A stretch of 64,000 nt of DNA from an uncultured Prevotellaceae bacterium (GTDB lineage Bacteria > Bacteroidota > Bacteroidia > Bacteroidales > Bacteroidaceae): contig CADCCB010000020.1 in NCBI GenBank assembly GCA_902799905.1, forward strand, positions 1 to 64,000. The letters run 5' to 3'. The first letter of the stretch is position 1. Every line of letters starts with the position of its first letter. Below are positions 15,510 through 26,140 of this stretch, one piece after another. Under the pieces are notes generated by a model that saw only the letters and a list, made by a program, of their open reading frames with translations, was not told the DNA's origin and searched no databases. The position numbers and the translations under genes are program-made.

Positions 15510-15517
15510 TACTTTTG
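15510..15517 (+). promoter_or_regulatory. orphan plus-strand -7 element
   Basis: TACTTTTG followed by CG. No plus-strand gene follows, so any transcript would run through the 11-bp array and the palindrome pair. The -33 box is weak. Confidence 0.35.
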
Positions 15518-15601
15518 CGTTTTATTTTTTAAACAACATTTTTCCATTTGACATCATAATTTTATTTAATCTGTTTATAACCAGTTAGTTAAGTGCTACG
15601 A

Positions 15602-15656
15602 TGACATCATATTGACATCATAACGACCTCATATTGACTTCATAACGACTTCATTC
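15602..15656. repeat. 11-bp tandem array
   Basis: Five units of 11 bp: GACATCATATT, GACATCATAAC, GACCTCATATT, GACTTCATAAC, GACTTCATTCA. The unit is close to one helical turn, so the conserved GA..TCAT face would line up on one side of the DNA. Confidence 0.85.
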
Positions 15657-15659
15657 ACA

Positions 15660-15744
15660 GTAAAACAACTTGTTTTACCTTTGTTGCAGGCATTCCTTAC
15701 TGTGTTAGAAGGCATCTTAACGAAGGTAAAACAAGTTGTTTTAC
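15660..15744. repeat. pair of 19-bp palindromes forming an 85-bp inverted-repeat element
   Basis: GTAAAACAACTTGTTTTAC (15660-15678) and GTAAAACAAGTTGTTTTAC (15726-15744) are each perfect 9-bp inverted repeats around one central base. The flanks also pair (CCTTTGTT after the first copy, AACGAAGG before the second), so the whole is a terminal-inverted-repeat structure. The first copy runs into TACCTTTG (15676-15683), a consensus -7 element. Confidence 0.8.
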
Positions 15745-15830
15745 TTTTAAAGGCTATATCTCTTCAACTCAGAGAAACAATTCGTTGTCAGAGGGCCGCT
15801 GTTCCTGCAGGGTGTTAACAGGCATTATTC

Positions 15831-15865
15831 ATGGTTGATGGTGGATGGAGGATGGTGGATGGAGG
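15831..15865. repeat. heptamer array H9
   Basis: Units ATGGTTG, ATGGTGG, ATGGAGG, ATGGTGG, ATGGAGG. It is intergenic, between the palindrome pair and the groEL terminator. Confidence 0.9.
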
Positions 15866-15923
15866 ATAGACCTGCGGGGACAGATTCTGTGTCTCGCCCA
15901 ACAGCAGAACATGCGTGAGGGAA

Positions 15924-15963
15924 CAAAAAAAAGAATCGCTACCAGCGGATGATAGCGATTCTT
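15924..15963 (-). terminator. intrinsic terminator of groEL
   Basis: AAGAATCGCTA (15931-15941) and TAGCGATTCTT (15953-15963) form an 11-bp perfect stem, followed by a run of T on the minus strand. Confidence 0.85.
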
Positions 15964-15981
15964 GAGTTGGGATTACTATTT

Positions 15982-17954
<1,973 letters not shown>

Positions 17955-17994
17955 AATGCTAATTTGTTTTTATTGAATGTTTAACGTATTTCTG

Positions 17995-18050
17995 CCACAG
18001 GGAAAGCGAAAAGCGTGCCAAACTGTCTGGGCTGACAAATTGGCACGCTT
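17995..18050 (-). promoter_or_regulatory. inverted repeat with sigma-54-like element upstream of groES
   Basis: AAGCGTGCCAA (18011-18021) and TTGGCACGCTT (18040-18050) form a perfect 11-bp inverted repeat. On the minus strand the downstream arm reads TTGGCACGCTTTTCGCT, close to the sigma-54 pattern TGGCAC-N5-TTGCW with one mismatch in the -12 part, about 50 nt before the groES ATG. The same hairpin could instead end the kinase transcript, since TTTT follows the stem. Confidence 0.45.
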
Positions 18051-18095
18051 GATGACTGGCAGGTGACCATGACAAAGTGGCATCAAGGTCTGTTA

Positions 18096-19772
18096 TTACC
18101 AATAATAGTAACGATATAATTTCTCTTCATTATGATGGTTGCCCAAATCACATTGAATTTGATAGTAGCCTGCTATGAAAAAGCCACGATGGACACCGCA
18201 AGCGGCAGCATAGATCGGGGGAAAGATCAGTATGAAAGCAATCCACAAGACAGCCAGCGCGCCTACGATCTTGCTCATGATGGGCGACGGGGCACATTGT
18301 TTCCAAGCGGAACGGCGAGGTTCGCCCTTCACCACGCGGATGGGCAATTTCATCAATAGGAAGACGGCCAAGTCGAAGACGAGTGCAAAGAACGTATATC
18401 CCCAGCAAAACTCCTCTTCGCCACCGATGGAAGGAATAATGGCCAGCAACTGAATGAGAACCATCAGCCAGAAGCCATACCGCTTCCAACGCATAAGAAT
18501 CTGAAGACCCACCCAGACGCTAAGAGCCAAGATCATGATGGGAATTCCTGGATTATGGAAACTGGAATAAGTATAGAGTGACCAGTTACCCCTAGCCCAT
18601 TCCGACAGGTTGTAGGGAAGACCTATGATCAATGCAGCGACAAATACAACGGACGCAATGAAGAGGAGCAGGCAGAAAAGGAAGGTGGTGAGGTAGTTGC
18701 GCTTGCGCACGCCATCGCCCAGCCACAGGCGTTTCCAGAAGCCTCGTTTCAAAGCCGTAGATACCTCTTGTGGTTCTTGCTGCTGACGGTCCTGCTGATT
18801 GAGCACCGTCGCCTGACTGGCATCAGTTGCCGTCGGCTGCTCCACGACGGTCTTGCGACTCACCACCGTTTCTGTAGAGTCAGCCCGAGCAGGCTCTGTG
18901 GCCATGTTACCTTCCATGTACTGACGGATCTGTGCCACCGACTGCGGACGCTTGGTGCGACCGAGGTTCATCATCCACTTGATCAGGTCCTGCATCTGCT
19001 GACTGACCGGCTGCGGATAGGCGAAGGCACCCTCCTCGTTGATACCAGTCAACGATGGTGGCAACTGGTTGGTCAGTAGCGTAAACAGCGTGGCACCCAG
19101 GGCATAGAAGTCTGTCCACGGGCCAAACTTGTCCATCGCCTGCTCCACCTGTTCCATGGGGGCATAGCCAGGCGTATAGCAGAGGGCCGACGAGGTGGCC
19201 TGCGACACACCATCGGCACCTCGCATCTGCTTGCTGGCGCCAAAATCGATCAGGAAGGCATGACCTTGCTTGTCCATCATGATATTACCAGGCTTGATGT
19301 CCAAATGCCAGATGTTCTGCTGATGAACGGTATCGAGGGCCTCCAGCACCTGAGGGAGGATTTGCCTGACTTCTGCCTCAGGAAGGGGTTTGCCGCGCTG
19401 CTTCAAGATATCGGACAATGACTGGCCATCGATGTAGTCCATCACATAGTAGACCGTGCCGTTCTCCTCGAAGAGGTCGTGCACCTGGACAATGTGGGGA
19501 TTTTTCAACTTGCGCAGGCGCAGGGCTTCCTTCTTGAATTTCTCACGTTGTCCGTCAAAGGAGACATGATTGTCGGGCACACTGACCGTCACCTTCTGTC
19601 CCTCGCGTAGGTTGATACCTTTCATGAAGAACTCCTTCATGGCGAAGCGTTCATCGAAGACGGTGTTACGCACCACATAGGTGTTGCCAAAACCGCCAGC
19701 ACCAAGTTGCCGCTCCACACGGAAATCACCATTGCGCAACTCAGCACCTATAGGAAGCATATTCTCATTCAT
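18096..19772 (-). CDS. membrane-anchored Ser/Thr protein kinase
   Basis: A 558-residue protein with an N-terminal Hanks-type kinase (about 15-290): glycine loop LGAGGFGNTY (24-31), Lys46 in AMKEFF, catalytic loop WHLDIKPGN (D158; Leu replaces the Arg of HRD), DFG at 176-178, and GYAPMEQ activation-segment anchor. A T/Q-rich linker (about 295-345) follows, then about five membrane segments (NYLTTFLFCLLLFIASVVFV onward), a topology in which the kinase is cytoplasmic. There is no PASTA domain. The Leu in the catalytic loop is common in Bacteroidetes homologues and does not exclude activity. No phosphatase or FHA gene is adjacent, so targets are unknown. It lies upstream of groES on the same strand, with a hairpin between. 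Confidence 0.85.
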   Translation of the reverse strand: MNENMLPIGAELRNGDFRVERQLGAGGFGNTYVVRNTVFDERFAMKEFFMKGINLREGQKVTVSVPDNHVSFDGQREKFKKEALRLRKLKNPHIVQVHDLFEENGTVYYVMDYIDGQSLSDILKQRGKPLPEAEVRQILPQVLEALDTVHQQNIWHLDIKPGNIMMDKQGHAFLIDFGASKQMRGADGVSQATSSALCYTPGYAPMEQVEQAMDKFGPWTDFYALGATLFTLLTNQLPPSLTGINEEGAFAYPQPVSQQMQDLIKWMMNLGRTKRPQSVAQIRQYMEGNMATEPARADSTETVVSRKTVVEQPTATDASQATVLNQQDRQQQEPQEVSTALKRGFWKRLWLGDGVRKRNYLTTFLFCLLLFIASVVFVAALIIGLPYNLSEWARGNWSLYTYSSFHNPGIPIMILALSVWVGLQILMRWKRYGFWLMVLIQLLAIIPSIGGEEEFCWGYTFFALVFDLAVFLLMKLPIRVVKGEPRRSAWKQCAPSPIMSKIVGALAVLWIAFILIFPPIYAAACGVHRGFFIAGYYQIQCDLGNHHNEEKLYRYYYW

Positions 19773-19816
19773 ATACCTTTATTATTATTGAGAGGTTCCT
19801 CTCGTTTGTCTGCTGG

Positions 19817-21172
19817 TCAATCTTTCTTCTCGCCATTGATGACGACATCCTTCACCTGACAGTTCTCGATGAGCGAAGCATCGAAGGCCTGCTTCTTGTC
19901 AGTCACGCTGATTTGCTCGAAGGTGAAGTCGGTCAGACGGTATTTGTCGCTCTTACCCACATCGAAGAAGTTATTGCAGTCCATGCGGATGTTGCGGATC
20001 GTGATATTGTTGCATTGCGACAGCGGCATGTCCTCACGCTCCTCGGGCTTGAAGAACTGCGTCCAGGGACGCACAACCAGGAACGAGCCACAGTTGCCCG
20101 TAAAGTCCTCCACACGCACATATTCATAATGCTGGGGCGTGTCAGGACGCATCTTCAGCCACAGCACGCGACTGGCATCTGTCACGTGACAGCGACGCAT
20201 GATGACATTCTTGTCATGCAGGCTCTCCGACCCCAGGGTCATGCACCCATGCACCTTGCCATAGGTGCAGTCGCTGACGATGATATTCTCGCAGGGACCA
20301 TTGTCAGGATTCTTGTCGGCCCAGGTGCCCTTGCCTCCCTTCAGCACCACGGCATCGTCATTCACACTCATATAGCAGCCACTGATGAGCACGTTCTTGC
20401 AGACATCCAGGTCTATGGCATCACTCGAAGGAGCACCACGCTTGGGGTCAACAGGGGTGACATTGTCGAACGGCGCAAAGATGTAGCACCCCAGATAGCG
20501 CACATTCTCGCATTTATAGAGGTGATTGGTCCAGAAGGGGGAGTTGATGATACGCACATCCTGAACGGTAACATTCTTGCTGTTAGAGATATAGACATTG
20601 CGAGGACGCATGGCCTCAAGGTTCGTACAATTCTTATTATACTGGCGACGAATCCAGAACTCCTCCCAGTAGGGTTGTCCGTTACCGTTGATGGTGCCAG
20701 GACCTGTAATCGTAAAGCCGTCCACGCCATCGGCATTGACCAGGGCCGCAAAATAGTTCAGCGTCTGTCCCTCCATACGGGTCTTCACCAACTTGAAGTC
20801 GCGTATACGGTCAGAGCCTCGCAGTTCGCCATTGGCCTCAATAAGCAGATGGGTGCCATGCTTGAAGAACAGCGAGCCGCTGACCACGAAACCACGCGGG
20901 ATGACCACCACACCGCCGCCCTCCTGGGCACAACGGTCGATGACGGCCTGTATCTGCTCCGTCTGCACCTGTTCGGAATAGTTTCTCACGCCATAGTCGG
21001 TCACCACGTAACGCTTGCCCAGCGTAGTGACATCCACACGTGTGGTGTCGCTGAACCACGCAGGGATGGGGGTTCCATCTGGCCAAACCTCCTCTTTCAC
21101 CATCTTTTTCTTACCCATGGCTGTCAAGCATAACATAAGCAGCATGAGTCCTACCAATAGTCTCTGTTTCAT
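19817..21172 (-). CDS. glycoside hydrolase family 28 (polygalacturonase-like), exported
   Basis: A 451-residue protein with a signal peptide (MKQRLLVGLMLLMLCLTAMG) and a right-handed parallel beta-helix of the GH28 type. Visible motifs are GPGTINGNGQPYWEEF, SSDAIDLDVCKNV, the acid pair SVNDDAVVLKGG, and VLWLKMRPD near the substrate-binding Arg/Lys site. These fit Bacteroidetes enzymes that remove galacturonic acid or act on rhamnogalacturonan oligosaccharides in the periplasm. No SusC/SusD pair is in the window, so it is not part of a visible polysaccharide-utilisation locus. It is divergently transcribed from sppA. Confidence 0.88.
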   Translation of the reverse strand: MKQRLLVGLMLLMLCLTAMGKKKMVKEEVWPDGTPIPAWFSDTTRVDVTTLGKRYVVTDYGVRNYSEQVQTEQIQAVIDRCAQEGGGVVVIPRGFVVSGSLFFKHGTHLLIEANGELRGSDRIRDFKLVKTRMEGQTLNYFAALVNADGVDGFTITGPGTINGNGQPYWEEFWIRRQYNKNCTNLEAMRPRNVYISNSKNVTVQDVRIINSPFWTNHLYKCENVRYLGCYIFAPFDNVTPVDPKRGAPSSDAIDLDVCKNVLISGCYMSVNDDAVVLKGGKGTWADKNPDNGPCENIIVSDCTYGKVHGCMTLGSESLHDKNVIMRRCHVTDASRVLWLKMRPDTPQHYEYVRVEDFTGNCGSFLVVRPWTQFFKPEEREDMPLSQCNNITIRNIRMDCNNFFDVGKSDKYRLTDFTFEQISVTDKKQAFDASLIENCQVKDVVINGEKKD

Positions 21173-21205
21173 TTCGGAATGTTAGTTTTTTGTTTGTTTC
21201 GCCTG

Positions 21206-21213
21206 CAAAGATA
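21206..21213 (-). promoter_or_regulatory. -7 promoter element of the GH28 gene
   Basis: TATCTTTG on the minus strand followed by CA, 34 bp upstream of the ATG. Confidence 0.65.
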
Positions 21214-21221
21214 TAAAAAAT

Positions 21222-21240
21222 ATCCCATTTTATATGGGAA
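21222..21240. repeat. short inverted repeat between divergent promoters
   Basis: TCCCAT and ATGGGA around TTTAT, midway between the GH28 and sppA promoters; a possible operator. Confidence 0.4.
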
Positions 21241-21256
21241 GATTAAAAAAAATTCG

Positions 21257-21264
21257 TACCTTTG
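21257..21264 (+). promoter_or_regulatory. -7 promoter element of the sppA operon
   Basis: TACCTTTG followed by CG, 30 bp upstream of the sppA ATG at 21295. Confidence 0.75.
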
Positions 21265-21294
21265 CGCAATAAAACCCAAAAAACAGACCATTTT

Positions 21295-23088
21295 ATGAAA
21301 GAATTCTTTAAGTACACCCTCGCCACCATCTGTGGCATCGTTATTTTAATGATCATCGCAGGCATCATGTTCATGATCTCGCTGGCAAGCATGGTAGCCA
21401 GCGACAGCGCCCCAGCCAAGGCTGAGGAGAACTCAGTCTTCGTCATCAGCCTCGACGGCACAGTATCGGAGCGTGCTGAGGAGGACACTCCCTTCGCAGA
21501 ACTCCTGGGACAGGCCGATATGAGCGTCATGGGACTGGACGACCTCATCAAGGCTATCCGCACAGCCAAAGAGAACGAGAACATCAAGGGCATCTATCTG
21601 GAAGGCGGCGCTTCCAGTTTCGACTCGCCTGCTACAGCCCAGCAGATGCGCGACGCGCTGAAGGACTTCAAGACCAGCGGCAAGTGGATCATCGCCTATG
21701 CCGACCAGTACATGCAGAGCAGTTACTATGTGGCCAGCGTAGCCGACAGCATCTTCATCAACCAGACGGGTATGATTGACTTCAAAGGTCTGGGCGGCAA
21801 AGGCTACTATCTCACTGGTCTCTACGAGAAAATCGGTCTGAAATATCAGGCCACCCGCGTAGGTAAATACAAGAGTGCCGTGGAGAGCGTCACCCGCAAA
21901 GATATGAGTGAGAATGACCGCGAGCAGCGCGAGGCATTCCTGCAGGGCATCTGGCAGCACTGGCTGGCCGACATGGCAGAAGGCCGCAAGGTAACAGCCG
22001 AGCAGTTGAACCAACTGGCTGATGACAGCATCATGGTCTTCGCCAGCGTGGATGACTACAAGGCAGCGAAATTAGTAGACGGTGTGATGTATCCTGACGA
22101 CATCAAGACTGTCATCAAAGGCAAACTGGGCATCGACAGCGACAAGACTATCAACCAGTTGACGCTGAGCGAGGTGCTCGACCTGGCAGAGGAAGAGAAG
22201 ACAGAAGGCGACAAGATCGCCATCTACTATGCTTATGGCGAGATTATCGATGCCCCCCTGTCATCGTTCTCTTCTGAGCATGCCATCGTGGGCAGCACTA
22301 CGGTGGAAGACCTGAACAAACTGGCTGCCGATGATGATGTGAAGGCCGTTGTCCTGCGCGTCAACTCACCTGGTGGCAGTGCCTCTGCTTCTGAGCAAAT
22401 CTGGCACGCTCTGAAACAACTGAAGGAAAAGAAGCCCATCGTCGTGTCGATGGGTGGCTATGCAGCCTCTGGCGGCTATATGATCAGCGCACCTGCCAAC
22501 TATATTGTGGCAGAGCCTACCACCGTGACAGGATCTATCGGCATCTTCGCCCTGATTCCTAACGCCAGCGAACTGGTTACCGACAAACTGGGAGTCACCT
22601 GGGACGGCGTGAGCACCAACAAGTATGGCGACTACGAGACCAACCTGATCTTCGCGAAGGACAACGAGACGGAGATTCGTTATCTCCAGTCGTATGTCGA
22701 CCGCGGTTACGACACCTTCCTCGGCATCGTGGCCGATGGACGAGGCATGACCAAGGAACAGGTGAACGAGATTGGACAGGGTCGTGTCTGGATAGCCAGC
22801 GATGCCCTGCCCATCAAACTGGTCGACCAACTTGGCTCGCTCGACGATGCCGTGAAGAAGGCTGCCGAACTGGCTTCACTGGAGAAATACTATGCTGTCC
22901 CCTACCCTGCTAAGGCTGACTGGCTGGAGACTCTGCTCGCCAGCACCGAGGAGAAGAAGGGCAGTTACCTGGACGAAGAGATGAAGGAGATGCTGGGTGA
23001 ACTGTACGAGCCGCTGATGGAAATGCGCAAGGACCGTCAGCGTAACCGTCTGCAAGCCCGTCTGCCCTTCTCGCTGTCTATAAAATAA
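21295..23088 (+). CDS. sppA: signal peptide peptidase SppA, 67K type
   Basis: A 597-residue membrane serine protease of family S49 that degrades cleaved signal peptides. An N-terminal membrane anchor (TICGIVILMIIAGIMFMISL) is followed by two tandem S49 domains. The general-base Lys region (TRVGKYKSAVE) is in the first domain and the Ser nucleophile in GGYAASGGYM in the second, as in the long E. coli form. The ATG at 21295 follows the promoter; the longer frame would start inside it. It is the first gene of sppA-lpxK-punA-thiL (12-nt gap to lpxK). Confidence 0.93.
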   Translation: MKEFFKYTLATICGIVILMIIAGIMFMISLASMVASDSAPAKAEENSVFVISLDGTVSERAEEDTPFAELLGQADMSVMGLDDLIKAIRTAKENENIKGIYLEGGASSFDSPATAQQMRDALKDFKTSGKWIIAYADQYMQSSYYVASVADSIFINQTGMIDFKGLGGKGYYLTGLYEKIGLKYQATRVGKYKSAVESVTRKDMSENDREQREAFLQGIWQHWLADMAEGRKVTAEQLNQLADDSIMVFASVDDYKAAKLVDGVMYPDDIKTVIKGKLGIDSDKTINQLTLSEVLDLAEEEKTEGDKIAIYYAYGEIIDAPLSSFSSEHAIVGSTTVEDLNKLAADDDVKAVVLRVNSPGGSASASEQIWHALKQLKEKKPIVVSMGGYAASGGYMISAPANYIVAEPTTVTGSIGIFALIPNASELVTDKLGVTWDGVSTNKYGDYETNLIFAKDNETEIRYLQSYVDRGYDTFLGIVADGRGMTKEQVNEIGQGRVWIASDALPIKLVDQLGSLDDAVKKAAELASLEKYYAVPYPAKADWLETLLASTEEKKGSYLDEEMKEMLGELYEPLMEMRKDRQRNRLQARLPFSLSIK

Positions 23089-23099
23089 GGAAATAAGGA

Positions 23100-24278
23100 T
23101 TGGAAGGCGATTTCATTAAAATCAACGATTGGCTGTTGCCCTTCAGTTGGCTCTACGGCTTAGGAGTGCAGTTTCGCAACTTCTGCTATGACGTGGGCCT
23201 ACTGAAGAGCCACGCCTTTCACGTCCCTGTCATATCGGTAGGCAACATCACCGTAGGAGGAACAGGCAAGACACCACATGTGGAGTATCTGGTCCGACTG
23301 TTAGAGAAGCAGAACCACGTCGCTGTGCTTAGCAGAGGCTATAAGCGGAAGACACGCGGATTCCTGGTGGCCGACGACTCCAGTACAGCGAGGGACATCG
23401 GCGACGAGCCCTACCAGATCAAGATGAAATTCCCTCAAGTCACCGTTGCCGTGGATGGCAAGCGTGTCAGGGCCATCAACACGCTGACAGCACAGGACGA
23501 CAGTATTGACGCCATCATCCTTGACGATGCCTTCCAGCACCGACAAGTGAAACCTGGCATCAACATCCTGCTGGTGGACTATCATCGCCTCATCATCTAT
23601 GACAAACTGCTGCCTGCCGGACGACTGCGCGAACCGCTGAAGGGCAAGGACAGGGCTGACATCGTGATTGTCACGAAATGTCCGAAGGACCTCAAGCCGA
23701 TGGAGTTTCGTGTCATCAACAAGGCGATGAACCTCTTCCCATACCAACAATTGTTCTTCACCACCTTCGACTACGATGCGCCACAGCCCTTGTTCCCACA
23801 AGAGAATACTGAGACAATTGACAGTCTGAAAGACTTGGAGGACAGGAACGTACTACTGCTCACCGGCATCGCATCGCCCAGGCAGATTAGAGAAGACTTC
23901 GAACAGGCAGTCAACAGCCACCTGACCCTCTTGAACTATCCTGACCACCACCACTTCCGCGAGAAGGACATTGCCCACATCAACAATGTGTTTGCAGCCA
24001 TGCCGTCGCCAAAGGTCATCATCACCACCGAGAAAGATGCCGCCCGTCTGACACACATCGACGGACTCAGCGACGAAGTGCGTCGGCACATCTATACCCT
24101 GCCAATACGTGTCAACTTTATGCTTGACCAAGAAGATAAGTTTAACGAAAACATTAAAGGCTATGTACTCAAAAATTCAAGAAACAGCATCCTGGCTAAA
24201 AGCAAGGATGACCACAAGTCCCACGACAGCCATAATACTGGGAACCGGCCTAGGACAATTAGCTTCAGAAATAACTGA
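23100..24278 (+). CDS. lpxK: tetraacyldisaccharide 4'-kinase LpxK
   Basis: A 392-residue lipid A kinase that adds the 4'-phosphate to the disaccharide precursor at the inner membrane. It has the N-terminal hydrophobic stretch WLLPFSWLYGLGVQFRN, P-loop SVGNITVGGTGKTPHVEYL, and the DDAFQHRQVKPGINILLVD segment. The probable start is TTG at 23100, preceded by AAGGAAATAAGG; no ATG fits the conserved N-terminus. The last 39 residues (from GYVLKNSRNS to RTISFRNN) are encoded in the 116 nt that overlap punA in another frame. LpxK in Bacteroidales appears to share such a tail, but I could not verify this. Confidence 0.93.
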   Translation: MEGDFIKINDWLLPFSWLYGLGVQFRNFCYDVGLLKSHAFHVPVISVGNITVGGTGKTPHVEYLVRLLEKQNHVAVLSRGYKRKTRGFLVADDSSTARDIGDEPYQIKMKFPQVTVAVDGKRVRAINTLTAQDDSIDAIILDDAFQHRQVKPGINILLVDYHRLIIYDKLLPAGRLREPLKGKDRADIVIVTKCPKDLKPMEFRVINKAMNLFPYQQLFFTTFDYDAPQPLFPQENTETIDSLKDLEDRNVLLLTGIASPRQIREDFEQAVNSHLTLLNYPDHHHFREKDIAHINNVFAAMPSPKVIITTEKDAARLTHIDGLSDEVRRHIYTLPIRVNFMLDQEDKFNENIKGYVLKNSRNSILAKSKDDHKSHDSHNTGNRPRTISFRNN

Positions 24279-24975
24279 TACGCTCGAGATTCCCTACGAA
24301 CAGATTCCCAACTTCCCCGTGTCCACCGTCGAAGGTCACAGCGGGAAACTCATCTTTGGCAAACTGGGAGGCGTCGACATCATGGCTATGAAAGGCCGTT
24401 TCCACTACTACGAGGGCTACTCGATGAAGGAGGTCACATTCCCCGTTCGCGTGATGTATGAACTGGGCATCAAGACGCTCTTCGTCAGCAATGCTGCCGG
24501 TGGCATGAATCCAGGATTCAAGATTGGCGACCTGATGGTCATCACAGACCATATCAACTTCTTCCCGGAGCACCCGCTGCGTGGCAAGAACTTCCCCACG
24601 GGTCCACGATTCCCAGACATGCATGAGACCTACGACCCTGCACTCATCAAACTGGCTAGCCAGATAGCCCGTGAGAAGAAGATCCGCCTGCAGTACGGTG
24701 TCTATATGGGCGTACAAGGTCCTACCTTCGAGACCCCTGCTGAGTATAAGATGTATCGTATTCTGGGTGGTGACACCGTGGGCATGTCGACAGTGCCAGA
24801 GGTCATCGTGGCCCACCACTGCGGCATCCGCACCTTCGGCATTAGCGTCGTCACCGACTTGGGTGGTTTCGACAATCCCGTCGAGGTCTCTCACGAGGAG
24901 GTACAGGAGGCTGCCGACAAGGCTCAGCCCATCATGACCGAGATCATGCGTGAGATGATTGTACGCACAGCGTAA
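24163..24975 (+). CDS. punA: purine nucleoside phosphorylase, trimeric type
   Basis: A 270-residue enzyme that splits purine nucleosides with phosphate to free base and (deoxy)ribose-1-phosphate. It contains AIILGTGLGQLASEI, the phosphate-binding VEGHSGKLIFGKLGG, FHYYEGYSMKEVTFPVR, VSNAAGGMNPGF and the active-site region VTDLGGFDNPVEVSHEEV, all typical of the PNP-I/II trimeric family. The start ATG at 24163 (MYSKIQETASWLK) is inside the 3' end of lpxK, giving a 116-nt overlap. Confidence 0.93.
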   Translation: MYSKIQETASWLKARMTTSPTTAIILGTGLGQLASEITDTLEIPYEQIPNFPVSTVEGHSGKLIFGKLGGVDIMAMKGRFHYYEGYSMKEVTFPVRVMYELGIKTLFVSNAAGGMNPGFKIGDLMVITDHINFFPEHPLRGKNFPTGPRFPDMHETYDPALIKLASQIAREKKIRLQYGVYMGVQGPTFETPAEYKMYRILGGDTVGMSTVPEVIVAHHCGIRTFGISVVTDLGGFDNPVEVSHEEVQEAADKAQPIMTEIMREMIVRTA

Positions 24976-25021
24976 AATTCAGTATGTTGCCATGACATGG
25001 CAACAAACAAAAACGAAAAGA

Positions 25022-26140
25022 ATGGAAATAGCACAACTTGGAGAGTTCGGCCTCATTGACCGGCTGACCAAAGACTTAGAAAACAAGAACGAATCAACGA
25101 AATACGGCGTAGGCGATGACTGCGCCGTACTTCACTACCCCGATACTGAGGTGCTCGTCACCACCGACCTGCTCATGGAGGGTGTCCACTTCGACCTCAC
25201 CTATACCGACCTGAAGCATCTGGGCTACAAGTCGGCTATGGTCAACATCAGCGACGTGTTTGCGATGAACGGCACACCACGCCAGATCACCGTTTCACTC
25301 GCCCTCAGCAAACGCTTCACCGTAGAGGACATGGAGCAGTTCTACGCCGGACTGCGTTTGGCATGCGAGAAATGGGGTGTCGACATCGTGGGTGGCGACA
25401 CCACATCATCGTATACTGGCCTGGCCATCTCCATCACCTGCATTGGCGAGGCTCGCCGCGAGGACATCGTCTACCGCAACGGTGCCCACGACACTGATCT
25501 AATCTGCGTCTCCGGCGACCTGGGGGCCGCCTATATGGGCCTTCAACTCCTCGAGCGAGAGAAAGCCGTCTACTATACACAGGTGAACGAACTGCAGAAA
25601 AAGATCGCCGCTGCGAAGAAGGCTGGCGACAGCCAGAAACTCTCAACCCTCAACGCACAACTCTCAACGATCGCAACGCCCGATTTTGCGGGAAAAGAGT
25701 ACCTGCTCCAAAGACAATTGCAGGCCGAGGCCCGTGGCGACATTGTACGTAAGTTGCGCGAGGCAGGCATACATCCCACCGCCATGATGGATGTCAGCGA
25801 CGGTCTCTCATCCGAACTGATGCATATCTGCAAGCAGTCGGGCGTAGGCTGCCGCATTTTCGAGAAAGAACTGCCCATCGACTACCAGACCGCCGTGATG
25901 GCCGAGGAGATGGAGATGAACGTCACCACCTGTGCCCTCAATGGCGGTGAAGACTATGAACTGCTGTTCACCGTGCCCATCGGTGACCTTGAGAAGGTAA
26001 AAGATCTGGAGGATGTCCATCTCATAGGTCATATCACCGACCAGAAGTTCGGCCAAGTGCTCGTCACCCGCGACAACCAAGAGTTTGAACTCAAGGCTCA
26101 AGGCTGGAATCCGCTGAGCAGCGAGAGCAATACTAAGTAA
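25022..26140 (+). CDS. thiL: thiamine-monophosphate kinase
   Basis: A 372-residue enzyme making thiamine diphosphate from thiamine phosphate and ATP. Family motifs: GVGDDCAVLHYP, the metal-binding VTTDLLMEGVHFDL, VNISDVFAMNGTP, GGDTTSSYTGLAISIT, MMDVSDGLSSEL and NGGEDYELLFTV. It is longer than the usual 310-350 because of a charged helical insert followed by KLSTLNAQLSTIAT (about residues 205-220), which is heptamer array H4 read in frame. The ATG at 25022 (MEIAQLGEFG) is preceded by AAAACGAAAAGA. It is the last gene of the sppA operon; its 3' end is duplicated downstream. Confidence 0.92.
   Translation: MEIAQLGEFGLIDRLTKDLENKNESTKYGVGDDCAVLHYPDTEVLVTTDLLMEGVHFDLTYTDLKHLGYKSAMVNISDVFAMNGTPRQITVSLALSKRFTVEDMEQFYAGLRLACEKWGVDIVGGDTTSSYTGLAISITCIGEARREDIVYRNGAHDTDLICVSGDLGAAYMGLQLLEREKAVYYTQVNELQKKIAAAKKAGDSQKLSTLNAQLSTIATPDFAGKEYLLQRQLQAEARGDIVRKLREAGIHPTAMMDVSDGLSSELMHICKQSGVGCRIFEKELPIDYQTAVMAEEMEMNVTTCALNGGEDYELLFTVPIGDLEKVKDLEDVHLIGHITDQKFGQVLVTRDNQEFELKAQGWNPLSSESNTK
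25639..25673. repeat. heptamer array H4 inside thiL
   Basis: Units ACTCTCA, ACCCTCA, ACGCACA, ACTCTCA and a decayed ACGATCG. It is read on the plus strand as KLSTLNAQLSTIA. Confidence 0.85.
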
